Source of the DNA: an uncultured Akkermansia sp.
GTDB lineage: Bacteria > Verrucomicrobiota > Verrucomicrobiia > Verrucomicrobiales > Akkermansiaceae
Direction: 5' to 3'
NCBI GenBank assembly: GCA_904502165.1
Contig: CAJGDB010000088.1
Span: 1-7,757, forward strand
Length of the DNA stretch: 7,757 nt
The position numbers and the translations under genes are program-made. Under the pieces are notes generated by a model. It saw only the letters and a program-made list of their open reading frames with translations, did not search any database and was not told the DNA's origin. Shown in pieces: positions 1-5,764 of the stretch (position 1 is the first letter of the stretch; every line of letters starts with the position of its first letter).

Positions 1-1
1 C

Positions 2-34
2 TGCCTGTACAATTTCATCTACTTCGGCGAATAA
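2..34 (+). CDS. possible 3' end of an upstream gene (partial)
   Basis: Frame 2 at the left edge reads a short open tail (CLYNFIYFGE) ending in TAA at 32-34, seven bases before the riboflavin synthase start. The aromatic-rich residues look like a protein C-terminus, and the tight spacing would suit an operon with ribE. Ten codons are too few to identify a family or to prove that this is coding, so it is only a plausible partial gene. Confidence 0.3.
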   Translation, partial: CLYNFIYFGE

Positions 35-40
35 AGACTT

Positions 41-631
41 ATGTTTACAGGACTCGTGGAATGCACCGGAAAGGTGCTGGAGCGCACACCCGTGGCAAGC
101 GGCGCGCGCTATGCGGTGGAGATTCCCTTTGCAGCAGAACTTGCTCTTGGGGATTCTGTGGCGGTGAATGGCTGCTGCCTCACCGTTGATAAAGTGGAAG
201 GCAACAGGGTGGAATTCGACCTCCTCACCCAGACCCTGCGGGTGACCAGCCTGGGACAACTGCAGGTGGGCTCCTACTGTAACCTGGAACGCGCCATGGG
301 CGGCAACGGGAGGTTTGGCGGCCACTTCGTCATGGGGCATGTCGATACCACCGGCAGCGTCACCTCCATCACCCCGGTAGGGCAGGACCACATGGTCCGT
401 ATCCGCATACCGCAGGAATACATGCGCTACATTATCGACAAAGGCAGCATCGCCATCGACGGTGTCTCCCTCACCGTGGCCAATATCACCGGCCCGGATG
501 AACTCGAATTCTGGATTACCCCGCATACCTGGGAGCGCACCATCATGCACTGTTACTCCCCCGGCAGCATCGTCGATATCGAAGTCGATATGATTGCCAA
601 ATACGTGGAAAAGCTCAAACTCCACAACTGA
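41..631 (+). CDS. ribE: riboflavin synthase, alpha subunit
   Basis: Riboflavin synthase converts two molecules of 6,7-dimethyl-8-ribityllumazine into riboflavin plus a pyrimidinedione, the last step of cytosolic vitamin B2 synthesis. The 196-residue product has the usual family length and the hallmark N-terminus MFTGLVE. Two tandem lumazine-binding barrels are visible. The first (about 1-96) carries GDSVAVNGCCLTV at 37-49, with the paired cysteines typical of the active-site region. The second (about 97-190) begins near GGHFVMGHVDTTG (93-105) and repeats the motif as GSIAIDGVSLTV (135-146). The C-terminal segment is the usual helix used in trimer formation. The start is fixed by the conserved MFTGLVE; no Shine-Dalgarno sequence precedes it. 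Other riboflavin genes are not in view. A strong intrinsic terminator follows 15 bases after the stop. The symbol follows E. coli usage; the same gene is called ribC in some genomes. Confidence 0.97.
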   Translation: MFTGLVECTGKVLERTPVASGARYAVEIPFAAELALGDSVAVNGCCLTVDKVEGNRVEFDLLTQTLRVTSLGQLQVGSYCNLERAMGGNGRFGGHFVMGHVDTTGSVTSITPVGQDHMVRIRIPQEYMRYIIDKGSIAIDGVSLTVANITGPDELEFWITPHTWERTIMHCYSPGSIVDIEVDMIAKYVEKLKLHN

Positions 632-645
632 TTTTTCATCACACC

Positions 646-683
646 AAATCCGCCGCCCAGAGTAACCCGGGCGGCGGGTTTTT
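646..683 (+). terminator. intrinsic terminator of ribE
   Basis: A 9-bp GC-only stem (650-658 pairing with 669-677) with a 10-base loop is followed by G and then five T at 679-683. It lies 15 bases after the ribE stop. The stem and loop nearly match the terminator facing it at 695-733. Confidence 0.9.
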
Positions 684-694
684 GTGTATGCGGT

Positions 695-733
695 AAAAAG
701 ACTGAAACGCCGCCCGGATTACTCCGGACGGCG
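695..733 (-). terminator. intrinsic terminator of the EF-hand gene
   Basis: Read on the - strand, a 10-bp stem (733-724 with 717-708, loop AGTAAT) is followed by GTTTCAG and then five T (699-695). One pair is G·U in the - strand RNA but would be an A·C mismatch in + strand RNA. The hairpin is therefore better formed by transcripts from the EF-hand gene. Its loop and right arm closely resemble the ribE terminator. Confidence 0.8.
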
Positions 734-751
734 CTCAGCGTCTCTATGCTA

Positions 752-769
752 TACCGTTACTCAACGGTA
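752..769. other. small hairpin downstream of the EF-hand stop
   Basis: A perfect 7-bp inverted repeat (752-758 with 763-769, 4-base loop) lies 10 bases past the EF-hand stop codon. No T-run follows it on the - strand, so it is not a terminator by itself. It may protect the mRNA 3' end ahead of the main terminator at 695-733. Confidence 0.45.
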
Positions 770-779
770 AAGATTTTCT

Positions 780-1427
780 TTACTTGCAGCACTTGGGGCC
801 GCAGCACTTGCCATGGCGGCGGTGGCCATGCTTCTTGAATTCAGCCTTGACGGCTTCCTTCTCAGCGTCGGAGAGCTGGCCATCCTTGTCGGTGTCAAAC
901 TTCTCCATGAATCTGGCCTTCATTTCAGCCTTGCGGGCTTCGAACTTAGCCTTCATCTCGGCTTTCTGCTCCTCGGTCAGTTCCGGGCGCGGACCCTTCG
1001 GGCCGCAGCACTTACCATGATGACGCGGGCCCTTGCGGCCGCACTTGCCATGGCGGCGGTGGCCGTGCTTCTTGAACTCAGCCTTGATGGCTTCCTTCTC
1101 AGCGTCAGAGAGCTGGCCATCCTTATCGGTGTCAAACTTCTCCATGAATCTGGCCTTCATCTCAGCCTTACGTGCCTCGCAGGCAGCCTTGCGTTCATCG
1201 CAGGAAAGCTTGTCGTCCTTATCGGCATCAAACTTGGCCAGCATCTCAGCCTTGCGGGCTTCGAACTTAGCCTTCATCTCGGCCTTCTGCTCCTCGGTCA
1301 GCTCCGGACGGGAGCAGCAGGGACGGCAGCAACCCGGCTGCTTGGGAGCGCATTCTGCCTTGGCCGGGCATTCCTGAGCCATAAGCGGCATGGCAGCCAA
1401 CAGGGCGAAAAAGAGGGATTTTTTCAT
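780..1427 (-). CDS. secreted EF-hand protein rich in Cys, His and Lys, internally duplicated
   Basis: The 215-residue product starts with a signal peptide (MKKSLFFALLAAMPLMA, likely cut near residue 17-18), so it is exported. Three calcium-binding EF-hand loops are visible: DADKDDKLSCDE at 67-78, where the usual Gly at loop position 6 is Asp, and DTDKDGQLSDAE at 99-110 and 178-189, both canonical. Between and after them are basic Cys/His clusters (HGHRRHGKC at 121-129 and 200-208, HHGKCCGPK at 136-144, KCCGPKCCK at the end) that might bind other metals. The rest is Glu/Lys/Ala-rich helix, including RPELTEEQKAEMKAKFEARK twice (40-59 and 147-166). The exact role is unknown; calcium binding is predicted from the loops, metal binding elsewhere is inference. 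No Shine-Dalgarno sequence precedes the ATG. The stop faces the ribE terminator region, so it is probably a single-gene unit. Long open frames on the opposite strand are codon-bias shadows. Confidence 0.88.
   Translation of the reverse strand: MKKSLFFALLAAMPLMAQECPAKAECAPKQPGCCRPCCSRPELTEEQKAEMKAKFEARKAEMLAKFDADKDDKLSCDERKAACEARKAEMKARFMEKFDTDKDGQLSDAEKEAIKAEFKKHGHRRHGKCGRKGPRHHGKCCGPKGPRPELTEEQKAEMKAKFEARKAEMKARFMEKFDTDKDGQLSDAEKEAVKAEFKKHGHRRHGKCCGPKCCK
804..926 (-). repeat. internal repeat B, copy 2 (EF-hand plus His/Cys tail)
   Basis: This segment encodes residues 168-208 and matches 1041-1163 with about six base differences over the whole length, most of them silent. It contains a canonical EF-hand and the HGHRRHGKC tail. 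Confidence 0.85.
921..989 (-). repeat. internal repeat A, copy 2 (Glu/Lys helix)
   Basis: This segment encodes residues 147-169 (RPELTEEQKAEMKAKFEARKAEM) and is nearly identical to 1242-1310. Here unit A joins unit B directly, whereas the first copy has an extra, degenerate EF-hand between them. Confidence 0.85.
1041..1163 (-). repeat. internal repeat B, copy 1
   Basis: This segment encodes residues 89-129 of the EF-hand protein and is the near-identical partner of 804-926. Confidence 0.85.
1242..1310 (-). repeat. internal repeat A, copy 1
   Basis: This segment encodes residues 40-62 and is the partner of 921-989. It is separated from repeat B copy 1 by the segment encoding the first EF-hand (residues 63-88). 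Confidence 0.85.
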
Positions 1428-1471
1428 GATGATATGGTATTTCTATGGTTTGAATGAGAAGGGCATGGTGC

Positions 1472-1506
1472 AAAAAGCACCGTTCCTCACTTGAAGGAAC
1501 GGCGCT
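1472..1506 (-). terminator. intrinsic terminator of rph
   Basis: On the - strand a 12-bp stem (1506-1495 with 1487-1476, 7-base loop) contains one G·U pair and runs into five T at 1476-1472. It starts about 26 bases after the rph stop. It ends transcription before the EF-hand gene, whose promoter must therefore lie between about 1428 and 1475; I could not pick out convincing -35 and -10 boxes there. Confidence 0.88.
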
Positions 1507-1531
1507 TGAAAGGAAAATCTACAGATAAATT

Positions 1532-2317
1532 TTACTTTTTGTCAAAAAAATGTAACAGAGAGTTAAAATCAGCGGCGCTGGGTTCATCTGCGCGGGCAAT
1601 GGCCGCCTTCTGTGCTGCCGTAATGTGTGCTGCACCCTTGGCGGCCAAGGCAAGCATCTGGGCCATTTCCTCGGCCGTGAATACGGCTTCCTCACCGCTT
1701 CCCTGAACCTCTACATACTCCCCGCGCTCCGTCATCACCACATTCATATCCACCTCAGCATCGCGGTCCTCCACATAGCAGAGGTCGAGCAAGGGAGTAC
1801 CCTGCAGCTTGCCCACCGAAATGGCAGAAACCAGCTGCTTCATCGGGTTCTTTTCCAGCGCGCCCGTGGCTACCAGTTTATTCAGGGCAATCTGCAGCGC
1901 CACTGCAGCACCGGTGATACTGGCGGTGCGTGTGCCACCATCGGCCTGCAGAACATCACAGTCCACACAGATAGTGCGGGCGCCTAAAGACTCCAGATCC
2001 ACCACCGCGCGCAGGCTGCGGCCGATGAGGCGCTGAATTTCCACCGAGCGGCCATCTACCTTGCCGCCGGAATCGCGCTTCTTGCGATCAAGAGTGGAGT
2101 AGGGGAGCATAGAGTACTCAGCCGTCAGCCAGCCGCCGGGTACATGCTGCAGCTTCATCCAGCGCGGCACATCTTCCTCAATCGTCACAGCGCATATCAC
2201 GCGCGTATTACCAAAACAAGAAAGAACAGAAGCCGTGGCATGAGGAGCCACGCCCAACACAAACTCAAGCGGGCGCATTTCATCCACCCCGCGATTATCC
2301 TGGCGTTCCATGCCCAT
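1532..2317 (-). CDS. rph: ribonuclease PH
   Basis: RNase PH is a phosphorolytic 3'-to-5' exoribonuclease that trims the 3' ends of tRNA precursors, releasing nucleoside diphosphates; it works as a hexamer in the cytosol. The product matches the family throughout. Counting from the ATG at 2311, it has DEMRP at 10-14 (degenerate relative to the usual DQLRP), TAEYSMLP at 63-70, GRSxEIQRLIGRSLRA at 87-102, CDVLQADGGTRTASITG at 118-134 (phosphate-binding region), and DLCYVEDRDAEVDMNVVMT at 176-194. The last motif contains both acidic residues, D182 and D188, expected at the metal site. The frame is open to a GTG at 2404, but the family starts near the MERQDNRG segment. The ATG at 2317 has a G-rich ribosome binding site (2324-2331) six bases upstream, giving 261 residues; the ATG at 2311 is the alternative. 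It follows the MBOAT/SGNH pair by 89 bases. Confidence 0.95.
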   Translation of the reverse strand: MGMERQDNRGVDEMRPLEFVLGVAPHATASVLSCFGNTRVICAVTIEEDVPRWMKLQHVPGGWLTAEYSMLPYSTLDRKKRDSGGKVDGRSVEIQRLIGRSLRAVVDLESLGARTICVDCDVLQADGGTRTASITGAAVALQIALNKLVATGALEKNPMKQLVSAISVGKLQGTPLLDLCYVEDRDAEVDMNVVMTERGEYVEVQGSGEEAVFTAEEMAQMLALAAKGAAHITAAQKAAIARADEPSAADFNSLLHFFDKK

Positions 2318-2323
2318 ACTATA

Positions 2324-2331
2324 CCACCCCT
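2324..2331 (-). promoter_or_regulatory. ribosome binding site of rph
   Basis: AGGGGTGG on the - strand lies six bases before the ATG at 2317. It is the only start in the window preceded by something close to a Shine-Dalgarno sequence. It argues for a start at 2317 rather than the upstream GTG at 2404. Confidence 0.55.
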
Positions 2332-2384
2332 GCCCGGATTTCTCAATCCAAAAATCCAGCGTCTGCATCAGCCAGCGGGTATGT

Positions 2385-2390
2385 TTTATA
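2385..2390 (-). promoter_or_regulatory. possible -10 box of an rph promoter
   Basis: TATAAA on the - strand lies in the 89-base gap between the SGNH gene and rph. The hexamer 17 bases further upstream (ACTCTG) is a poor -35 match, so this is a weak candidate. It would let rph be expressed independently of the MBOAT/SGNH transcript. Confidence 0.3.
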
Positions 2391-2406
2391 TGATCATCTC
2401 CCACTA

Positions 2407-3417
2407 TCAGAGTTCTTCACCTGTGTTGGCGTCATTGATGAATTGCTGTAATTCTTCCTTAGTCCAGTATTGATTATTCTTTAACTGAACAGCTAAAAAT
2501 TCTGAGTAATTGCAGCCAGCCTCGATGCTGAGGTGTTGTGCAGTGTCAGAGTACATAGAGGCATCTGGCCAGCATCCCAGATATGGGTCTTTTAAAACAG
2601 GAAATCCCAGATTCATAAAATAGAGAGCAACACAGGCATTTGTCTTGCGGGAGTGGGCCGGAAGGTGTGATCTGGAAATGTACATAGCTACCTTGGCTCC
2701 GTGTTTCTGGCAGTATGTCTGCAAGTCTGCCAGAAATGGTTCCCAACCATGTAAAACGGGTGCAGAATGTTTACCAGGTATTTTCGTTTCTAACTTTTTA
2801 TGCTGCTCATCTAACAAAAATACATTAACCCGCCCAGTCCTTGATATTTCCGCATTTTTAGATGAGGAATACCTGTATATGCAATCGGGCCGCGTCAACA
2901 GACGCATGACATGAATTGAATAATTGCTCGATGAACCACGAAACAGCGATGCAATAGAATAATAAGAAGTAGGTAAAATGCCTTTGGTGTAAGGTGAAAA
3001 TTGTTGCAGTGTGTGGCAGAAATTGATACCAATATGAGTCATGCCATCATTAGTAAGTTTATCATTTCCAGGAATATAACTCACCAGCAAGGTATCACCC
3101 TTGTGCAAAAAAGGTAAAGCAATCTGGGCATTACAGCGTACGCCGCATCCGGCCTGAACCCCTGCATTGATGGCTCGCACACCTTGTTTTTCCAGCATGA
3201 CTTGCGGTTCAATGCACATGCGGACTTCAGACCCACCGGTAAATACGAAGCATGGACCCGGGCTTTTTCTTAATTCATGGCTCCATTTCTTACTGGTTTT
3301 AATTGTCTGTTCAAAAAAAAGACTGTCCGGGCGCAGGAAGCACTCATACAACCTATTCAGAGTATATGTACCCAGAATACTGGTAATCAATATGTAGAAG
3401 ACAAGACGTTTGAACAT
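2407..3417 (-). CDS. membrane-anchored SGNH-hydrolase-like protein, partner of the MBOAT acyltransferase
   Basis: The product (336 residues from the ATG at 3417) begins with a basic N-terminus and one hydrophobic segment (about residues 4-20), consistent with a signal anchor holding a periplasmic domain. Numbered from the in-frame TTG at 3429, FVFTGGSEVR (61-70) resembles SGNH block I, with S67 as candidate nucleophile. INAGVQAG (87-94) fits the block II glycine region, and SDTAQHLSIEAG (294-305) fits the last block, with D295 and H299 as candidate catalytic residues. Families such as AlgJ/AlgX act with MBOAT proteins to acetylate exported polysaccharides; a similar role here is inferred from gene order. 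The motif is not textbook: GGS replaces GDS, and Asp and His are four residues apart rather than three. The start is either the ATG, just after the MBOAT stop (TGATATG), or the TTG overlapping it by 11 bases. Either implies translational coupling. Base composition is AT-richer than rph. Confidence 0.7.
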   Translation of the reverse strand: MFKRLVFYILITSILGTYTLNRLYECFLRPDSLFFEQTIKTSKKWSHELRKSPGPCFVFTGGSEVRMCIEPQVMLEKQGVRAINAGVQAGCGVRCNAQIALPFLHKGDTLLVSYIPGNDKLTNDGMTHIGINFCHTLQQFSPYTKGILPTSYYSIASLFRGSSSNYSIHVMRLLTRPDCIYRYSSSKNAEISRTGRVNVFLLDEQHKKLETKIPGKHSAPVLHGWEPFLADLQTYCQKHGAKVAMYISRSHLPAHSRKTNACVALYFMNLGFPVLKDPYLGCWPDASMYSDTAQHLSIEAGCNYSEFLAVQLKNNQYWTKEELQQFINDANTGEEL

Positions 3418-3418
3418 A

Positions 3419-4819
3419 TCAGAAAGCAAAATAGATGAATTGCGTAGGCTGCTCAGAGTGGAACATGCTGATTAGCAGAATCAGAACAACGCATGCCCTG
3501 GGAGAGAGAAAAATAGCGTACGGATGCTCGTATATTTTCTTTGAAAGGTATTCTAATGCGAGGATAACAAAGGATAGGGAAACGAAGATAAGCATACAGG
3601 CTCCCCGGACTTTGTTTTCATTGAGTATCCCTATATAATCTTCTGCATTGTAATTGTCTATATTTGTTATCGTGTTGAAATTCCTTGCAACAATGCTCAT
3701 ATCTGTTTCGTAGAAGAACATCCAGATGAACATCATGATTCCGAACGTCATCAGCCAGCCGATGATACCAGGAAGAGATTTGCCACTATTGCGGAATATC
3801 CGGTGAATGACCATGGTGAATCCTGCCAGTCCACCCCATATAATAAAGTTCCAGCCGGCACCATGCCATACGCCTGAAATCAGGAACATGAAAATAATGT
3901 TAAACCACCAGAAACGGGTTCGGCTACCCCCAAGAGAGAAATATATATAGTCCCTGAACCACAAGGTAAGTGAAATGTGCCATTTACGCCAGAATTCCGT
4001 TACGTTGCATGTTGTGTAAGGACTCAGGAAATTCAAGGTGATATTCACACCAAGACACTTTGCAACACCATACGCTGAAAGGCCATAGCCTGCGAAATCA
4101 AAATAAATCCGGAAACCAAAAGCAATATTGTTAGCCCAGACCTGGAATGCATTGTTACCAGTGTAGCCGATATGCATACTCTGGGCCAGGTTGTCAGCGA
4201 GAGCCAGTTTAAAGAACAGGCCAAGAATGATGTAGGGTATGCCTTCTGCCAGGGAATTGGATGAGAGTTTGCAGTTCCAGGCACTCATCTGGGGTAGCAG
4301 GCTATCCTTTCGTTCTATGGGACCCGCTACAATCTGCGGGAAGAAACTGCAGAAATTCATGTACTCGATAAAGGAAGGAACCTGTTGGTTTCTTTTAAGA
4401 GTATCAATACAGAAAGCTATTACCTGAAAGGTGTAAAATGAAATTCCTATAGGAATAATCAAATCCTTGAATGTATTCCATTGCCGGTTTAGTATTTCTG
4501 ATGAGATAAAGTCAGCATATTTGTAATATGCCAAAGGTGTGAGCAGAATTGGAACTATTATCCACAGGAAGAGAGTTTTTAAAGTATTACCTGATTGTTG
4601 CACAACCAAACAACCAATATATGCCAGTATGGTAACAAAGAGAAAAATACCCAGGGTCTGCAAACTGACGGTGCTAAGCAACATCAAATTTAAAGTTAAA
4701 AGCAAATATTGAGCGACAATACGGCGGTGGCTGCCTTTAAGGATATGCCCGCATATGATAGACATGATGCTGACACCGGGAAGGACAATCAACCAAAAGA
4801 CCCAATTTGCAAAATCCAT
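3419..4819 (-). CDS. MBOAT-family membrane-bound O-acyltransferase (AlgI/DltB-like)
   Basis: This 466-residue polytopic membrane protein has the MBOAT layout. Hydrophobic segments fill roughly 6-100, followed by PIGISFYTFQ (123-132), QIVAGPIER (162-170), DFAGYGLSAYGVAKCLG (241-257), EFWRKWHISLTLWFRDYIY (275-293), SLGGSR (295-300) and SGVWHGAGWNFIIWG (315-329). H281 and H319 occupy the positions of the conserved histidines; H319 is the one generally regarded as catalytic. Length agrees with AlgI-type proteins. Family members pass an acyl group, usually acetyl, across the inner membrane to a periplasmic partner that modifies a glycan; the substrate cannot be told from this window. DltB function is unlikely because no dltA or dltC is nearby. 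The gene ends two bases before the SGNH-like gene, so the two form one unit. No good Shine-Dalgarno sequence precedes the ATG (AGG is only two bases away). Its upstream region holds a promoter with a dyad in the spacer. Confidence 0.93.
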   Translation of the reverse strand: MDFANWVFWLIVLPGVSIMSIICGHILKGSHRRIVAQYLLLTLNLMLLSTVSLQTLGIFLFVTILAYIGCLVVQQSGNTLKTLFLWIIVPILLTPLAYYKYADFISSEILNRQWNTFKDLIIPIGISFYTFQVIAFCIDTLKRNQQVPSFIEYMNFCSFFPQIVAGPIERKDSLLPQMSAWNCKLSSNSLAEGIPYIILGLFFKLALADNLAQSMHIGYTGNNAFQVWANNIAFGFRIYFDFAGYGLSAYGVAKCLGVNITLNFLSPYTTCNVTEFWRKWHISLTLWFRDYIYFSLGGSRTRFWWFNIIFMFLISGVWHGAGWNFIIWGGLAGFTMVIHRIFRNSGKSLPGIIGWLMTFGIMMFIWMFFYETDMSIVARNFNTITNIDNYNAEDYIGILNENKVRGACMLIFVSLSFVILALEYLSKKIYEHPYAIFLSPRACVVLILLISMFHSEQPTQFIYFAF

Positions 4820-4843
4820 ACCTGATATATTTAGTACAGGTGG

Positions 4844-4872
4844 AGTTTACAAATTCAGAATCCGTAAGTCAA
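4844..4872 (-). promoter_or_regulatory. putative sigma70-type promoter of the MBOAT/SGNH operon
   Basis: On the - strand, TTGACT (4872-4867) and TAAACT (4849-4844) are separated by exactly 17 bp. Transcription would begin near 4837, giving an 18-base leader before the MBOAT ATG. The spacer is almost wholly filled by one copy of the 17-bp dyad, so a protein bound there would directly control the promoter. Confidence 0.6.
4849..4865. promoter_or_regulatory. dyad site 2, within the promoter spacer
   Basis: ACAAATTCAGAATCCGT on the + strand is an imperfect palindrome that matches dyad site 1 (4996-5012, read in reverse) at 15 of 17 positions. It lies between the -35 and -10 boxes, a typical place for a repressor operator or a MerR-like activator site. 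The identity of the binder is unknown. Confidence 0.5.
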
Positions 4873-5008
4873 GTACGCAAACAGTTTTATTTCAAGAAAA
4901 TTACGACATTCATAACATTGCCTCATTTGAGGCAATGTTCATGGTCTCGCAGACTATTATCATCTTATAGACTCGCCCATTGATAGTCATCTTTTACGGA
5001 TTCTGAAT
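4853..5008. repeat. 156-bp segment bounded by a perfect 15-bp inverted repeat
   Basis: The sequence at 4853-4867 is the exact reverse complement of 4994-5008. A match of this length in about 350 bases is very unlikely by chance. No flanking target duplication is visible (TTTACAA on the left, CCGTGAT on the right) and there is no transposase gene, so a regulatory reading is preferred over a mobile one. Confidence 0.8.
4911..4943. other. strong hairpin between the two dyads
   Basis: A perfect 12-base inverted repeat (4914-4925 with 4928-4939) continues outward as CAT/ATG (4911-4913 with 4941-4943) after one unpaired C at 4940. No T-run follows on either strand, so it is not an intrinsic terminator. 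It could be an RNA structure in transcripts starting further upstream, or a separate protein site. Confidence 0.6.
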
Positions 5009-5012
5009 CCGT
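4996..5012. promoter_or_regulatory. dyad site 1, upstream
   Basis: ACGGATTCTGAATCCGT is a palindrome with eight-base arms around a single central base. Its centre at 5004 lies 147 bp from that of site 2 (4857), close to 14 turns of B-DNA at 10.5 bp per turn. On the - strand it sits between TTGATA (5020-5015) and TAAAAG (4996-4991), spaced 18 bp, a weaker possible second promoter arranged like the first. Confidence 0.5.
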
Positions 5013-5173
5013 GATATCAAAAATTACAAATAAATATGGTGATGTTAACCATGTGAGAGGATGGTTAGGAATTTGCTATGCAATTCTGGCTAGAATTATC
5101 CGATTGCCGGCTCTATTTGCCTGAGCCGTATGAAGAATATGGGTAACTTCATCAGCAATTTTATAAGAAAGAA
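5013..5173. other. noncoding remainder of the MBOAT upstream region
   Basis: I see no gene here. Three modest inverted repeats occur in a row: 5046-5052 with 5061-5067 (7 bp), 5082-5087 with 5092-5097 (6 bp) and 5108-5113 with 5123-5128 (6 bp). The 6-bp ones are within chance expectation. None has a T-run, so I find no intrinsic terminator for the gene ending at 5174. Its transcript may run on towards the MBOAT gene. Confidence 0.5.
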
Positions 5174-5755
5174 TCAAGGATTTTGAGCCCGGTCTTTTTC
5201 AATCTTCTTGAGCACAGGCTTGAAGCTGGCCTCCATACCGGAACCACCGCCGGCCTGGTAGCCGTCGTAACGGATGGCCTTGTAGCGGAAAGTATTGAAA
5301 TCCCAGAAGGTTGGGGAGGCCTTACCGGCGGCATGCTGGCCTTCAATCCTGGAACGGAAGACACAGGGAGCCTTTACATTTCTCTTCTTGAGGTAGGCCT
5401 TGGCCCGCTTGGTAACATTGCTGAAATTACCATCCTCATTACAAGAAACGACAATCTGAATGCCTTTTTCGCGCAATTCAGCTTCACGTTCAAACAACTC
5501 CACCCATTCCGGATTATTATCGCCGATGATGAAGGAACAGATGAGGTAGTAATCCACAGTGGCATCAATCTTGCCCCCCATGAGCCCCCCTTTTTTGAGA
5601 ATCTTGGCAGCGACGCCACGTTTCCCCAGGTTTTTTTTCAAAAACACCTCATCCGGCTTTTCCAGCATCTTCACTTGGGCAGCGCAGTCCATGGGTAGCA
5701 TGGTGGCTGCCATCACCAGGGAAGAAAGGAGGGAAAGCAGGGAGGATTTGTTCAT
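5174..5755 (-). CDS. small secreted protein of unknown function
   Basis: The 193-residue product is not one I recognise. It begins with a signal peptide (MNKSSLLSLLSSLVMAATMLPMDCAA, probable cleavage after CAA at 24-26). C24 lacks a proper lipobox, so a lipoprotein is unlikely. The mature part is mixed alpha/beta: a basic stretch 38-62, a strand-like DYYLICSFIIGD (68-79), an acidic helix WVELFEREAELREKG (84-98), a strand IQIVVSCNEDGNFSN (99-113), a basic helix to about 126, and a Gly-rich turn GYQAGGGSGM (165-174). The order recalls thioredoxin-like folds, where WVELFEREAELREKG would be the first helix, but there is no CxxC motif. That comparison is only a suggestion. A near-consensus promoter ends about seven bases before the expected transcription start, which lies next to the ATG; no ribosome binding site is present. 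The neighbour upstream is another secreted unknown. Confidence 0.8.
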   Translation of the reverse strand: MNKSSLLSLLSSLVMAATMLPMDCAAQVKMLEKPDEVFLKKNLGKRGVAAKILKKGGLMGGKIDATVDYYLICSFIIGDNNPEWVELFEREAELREKGIQIVVSCNEDGNFSNVTKRAKAYLKKRNVKAPCVFRSRIEGQHAAGKASPTFWDFNTFRYKAIRYDGYQAGGGSGMEASFKPVLKKIEKDRAQNP

Positions 5756-5764
5756 AGCGGGGGA

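Noticed and set aside
813..1457. A 214-residue open frame on the + strand opposite the EF-hand gene
   Set aside because: It mirrors the repeated, GC-biased coding strand, gives a Leu-rich repetitive product with no recognisable domain, and its repeats are simply those of the EF-hand gene.
2318..2404. A 29-residue N-terminal extension of RNase PH starting at GTG 2404
   Set aside because: Family members start near the MERQDNRG segment, and a ribosome binding site precedes the ATG at 2317. The extension has no homologous features.
4755..4970. A 71-residue + strand open frame across the MBOAT promoter region
   Set aside because: It spans the dyad and hairpin region and the start of the MBOAT gene, and has no recognisable protein features.
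4853..5008. MITE-like mobile element suggested by the 15-bp terminal inverted repeat
   Set aside because: No target-site duplication or transposase is seen, and one arm coincides with a promoter spacer. Kept as a regulatory region, though a search for other genomic copies could reverse this.
5183..5698. A 171-residue + strand open frame opposite the 5174-5755 gene
   Set aside because: The - strand gene has a signal peptide and a near-consensus promoter; the + strand product has no family features and no start signals.
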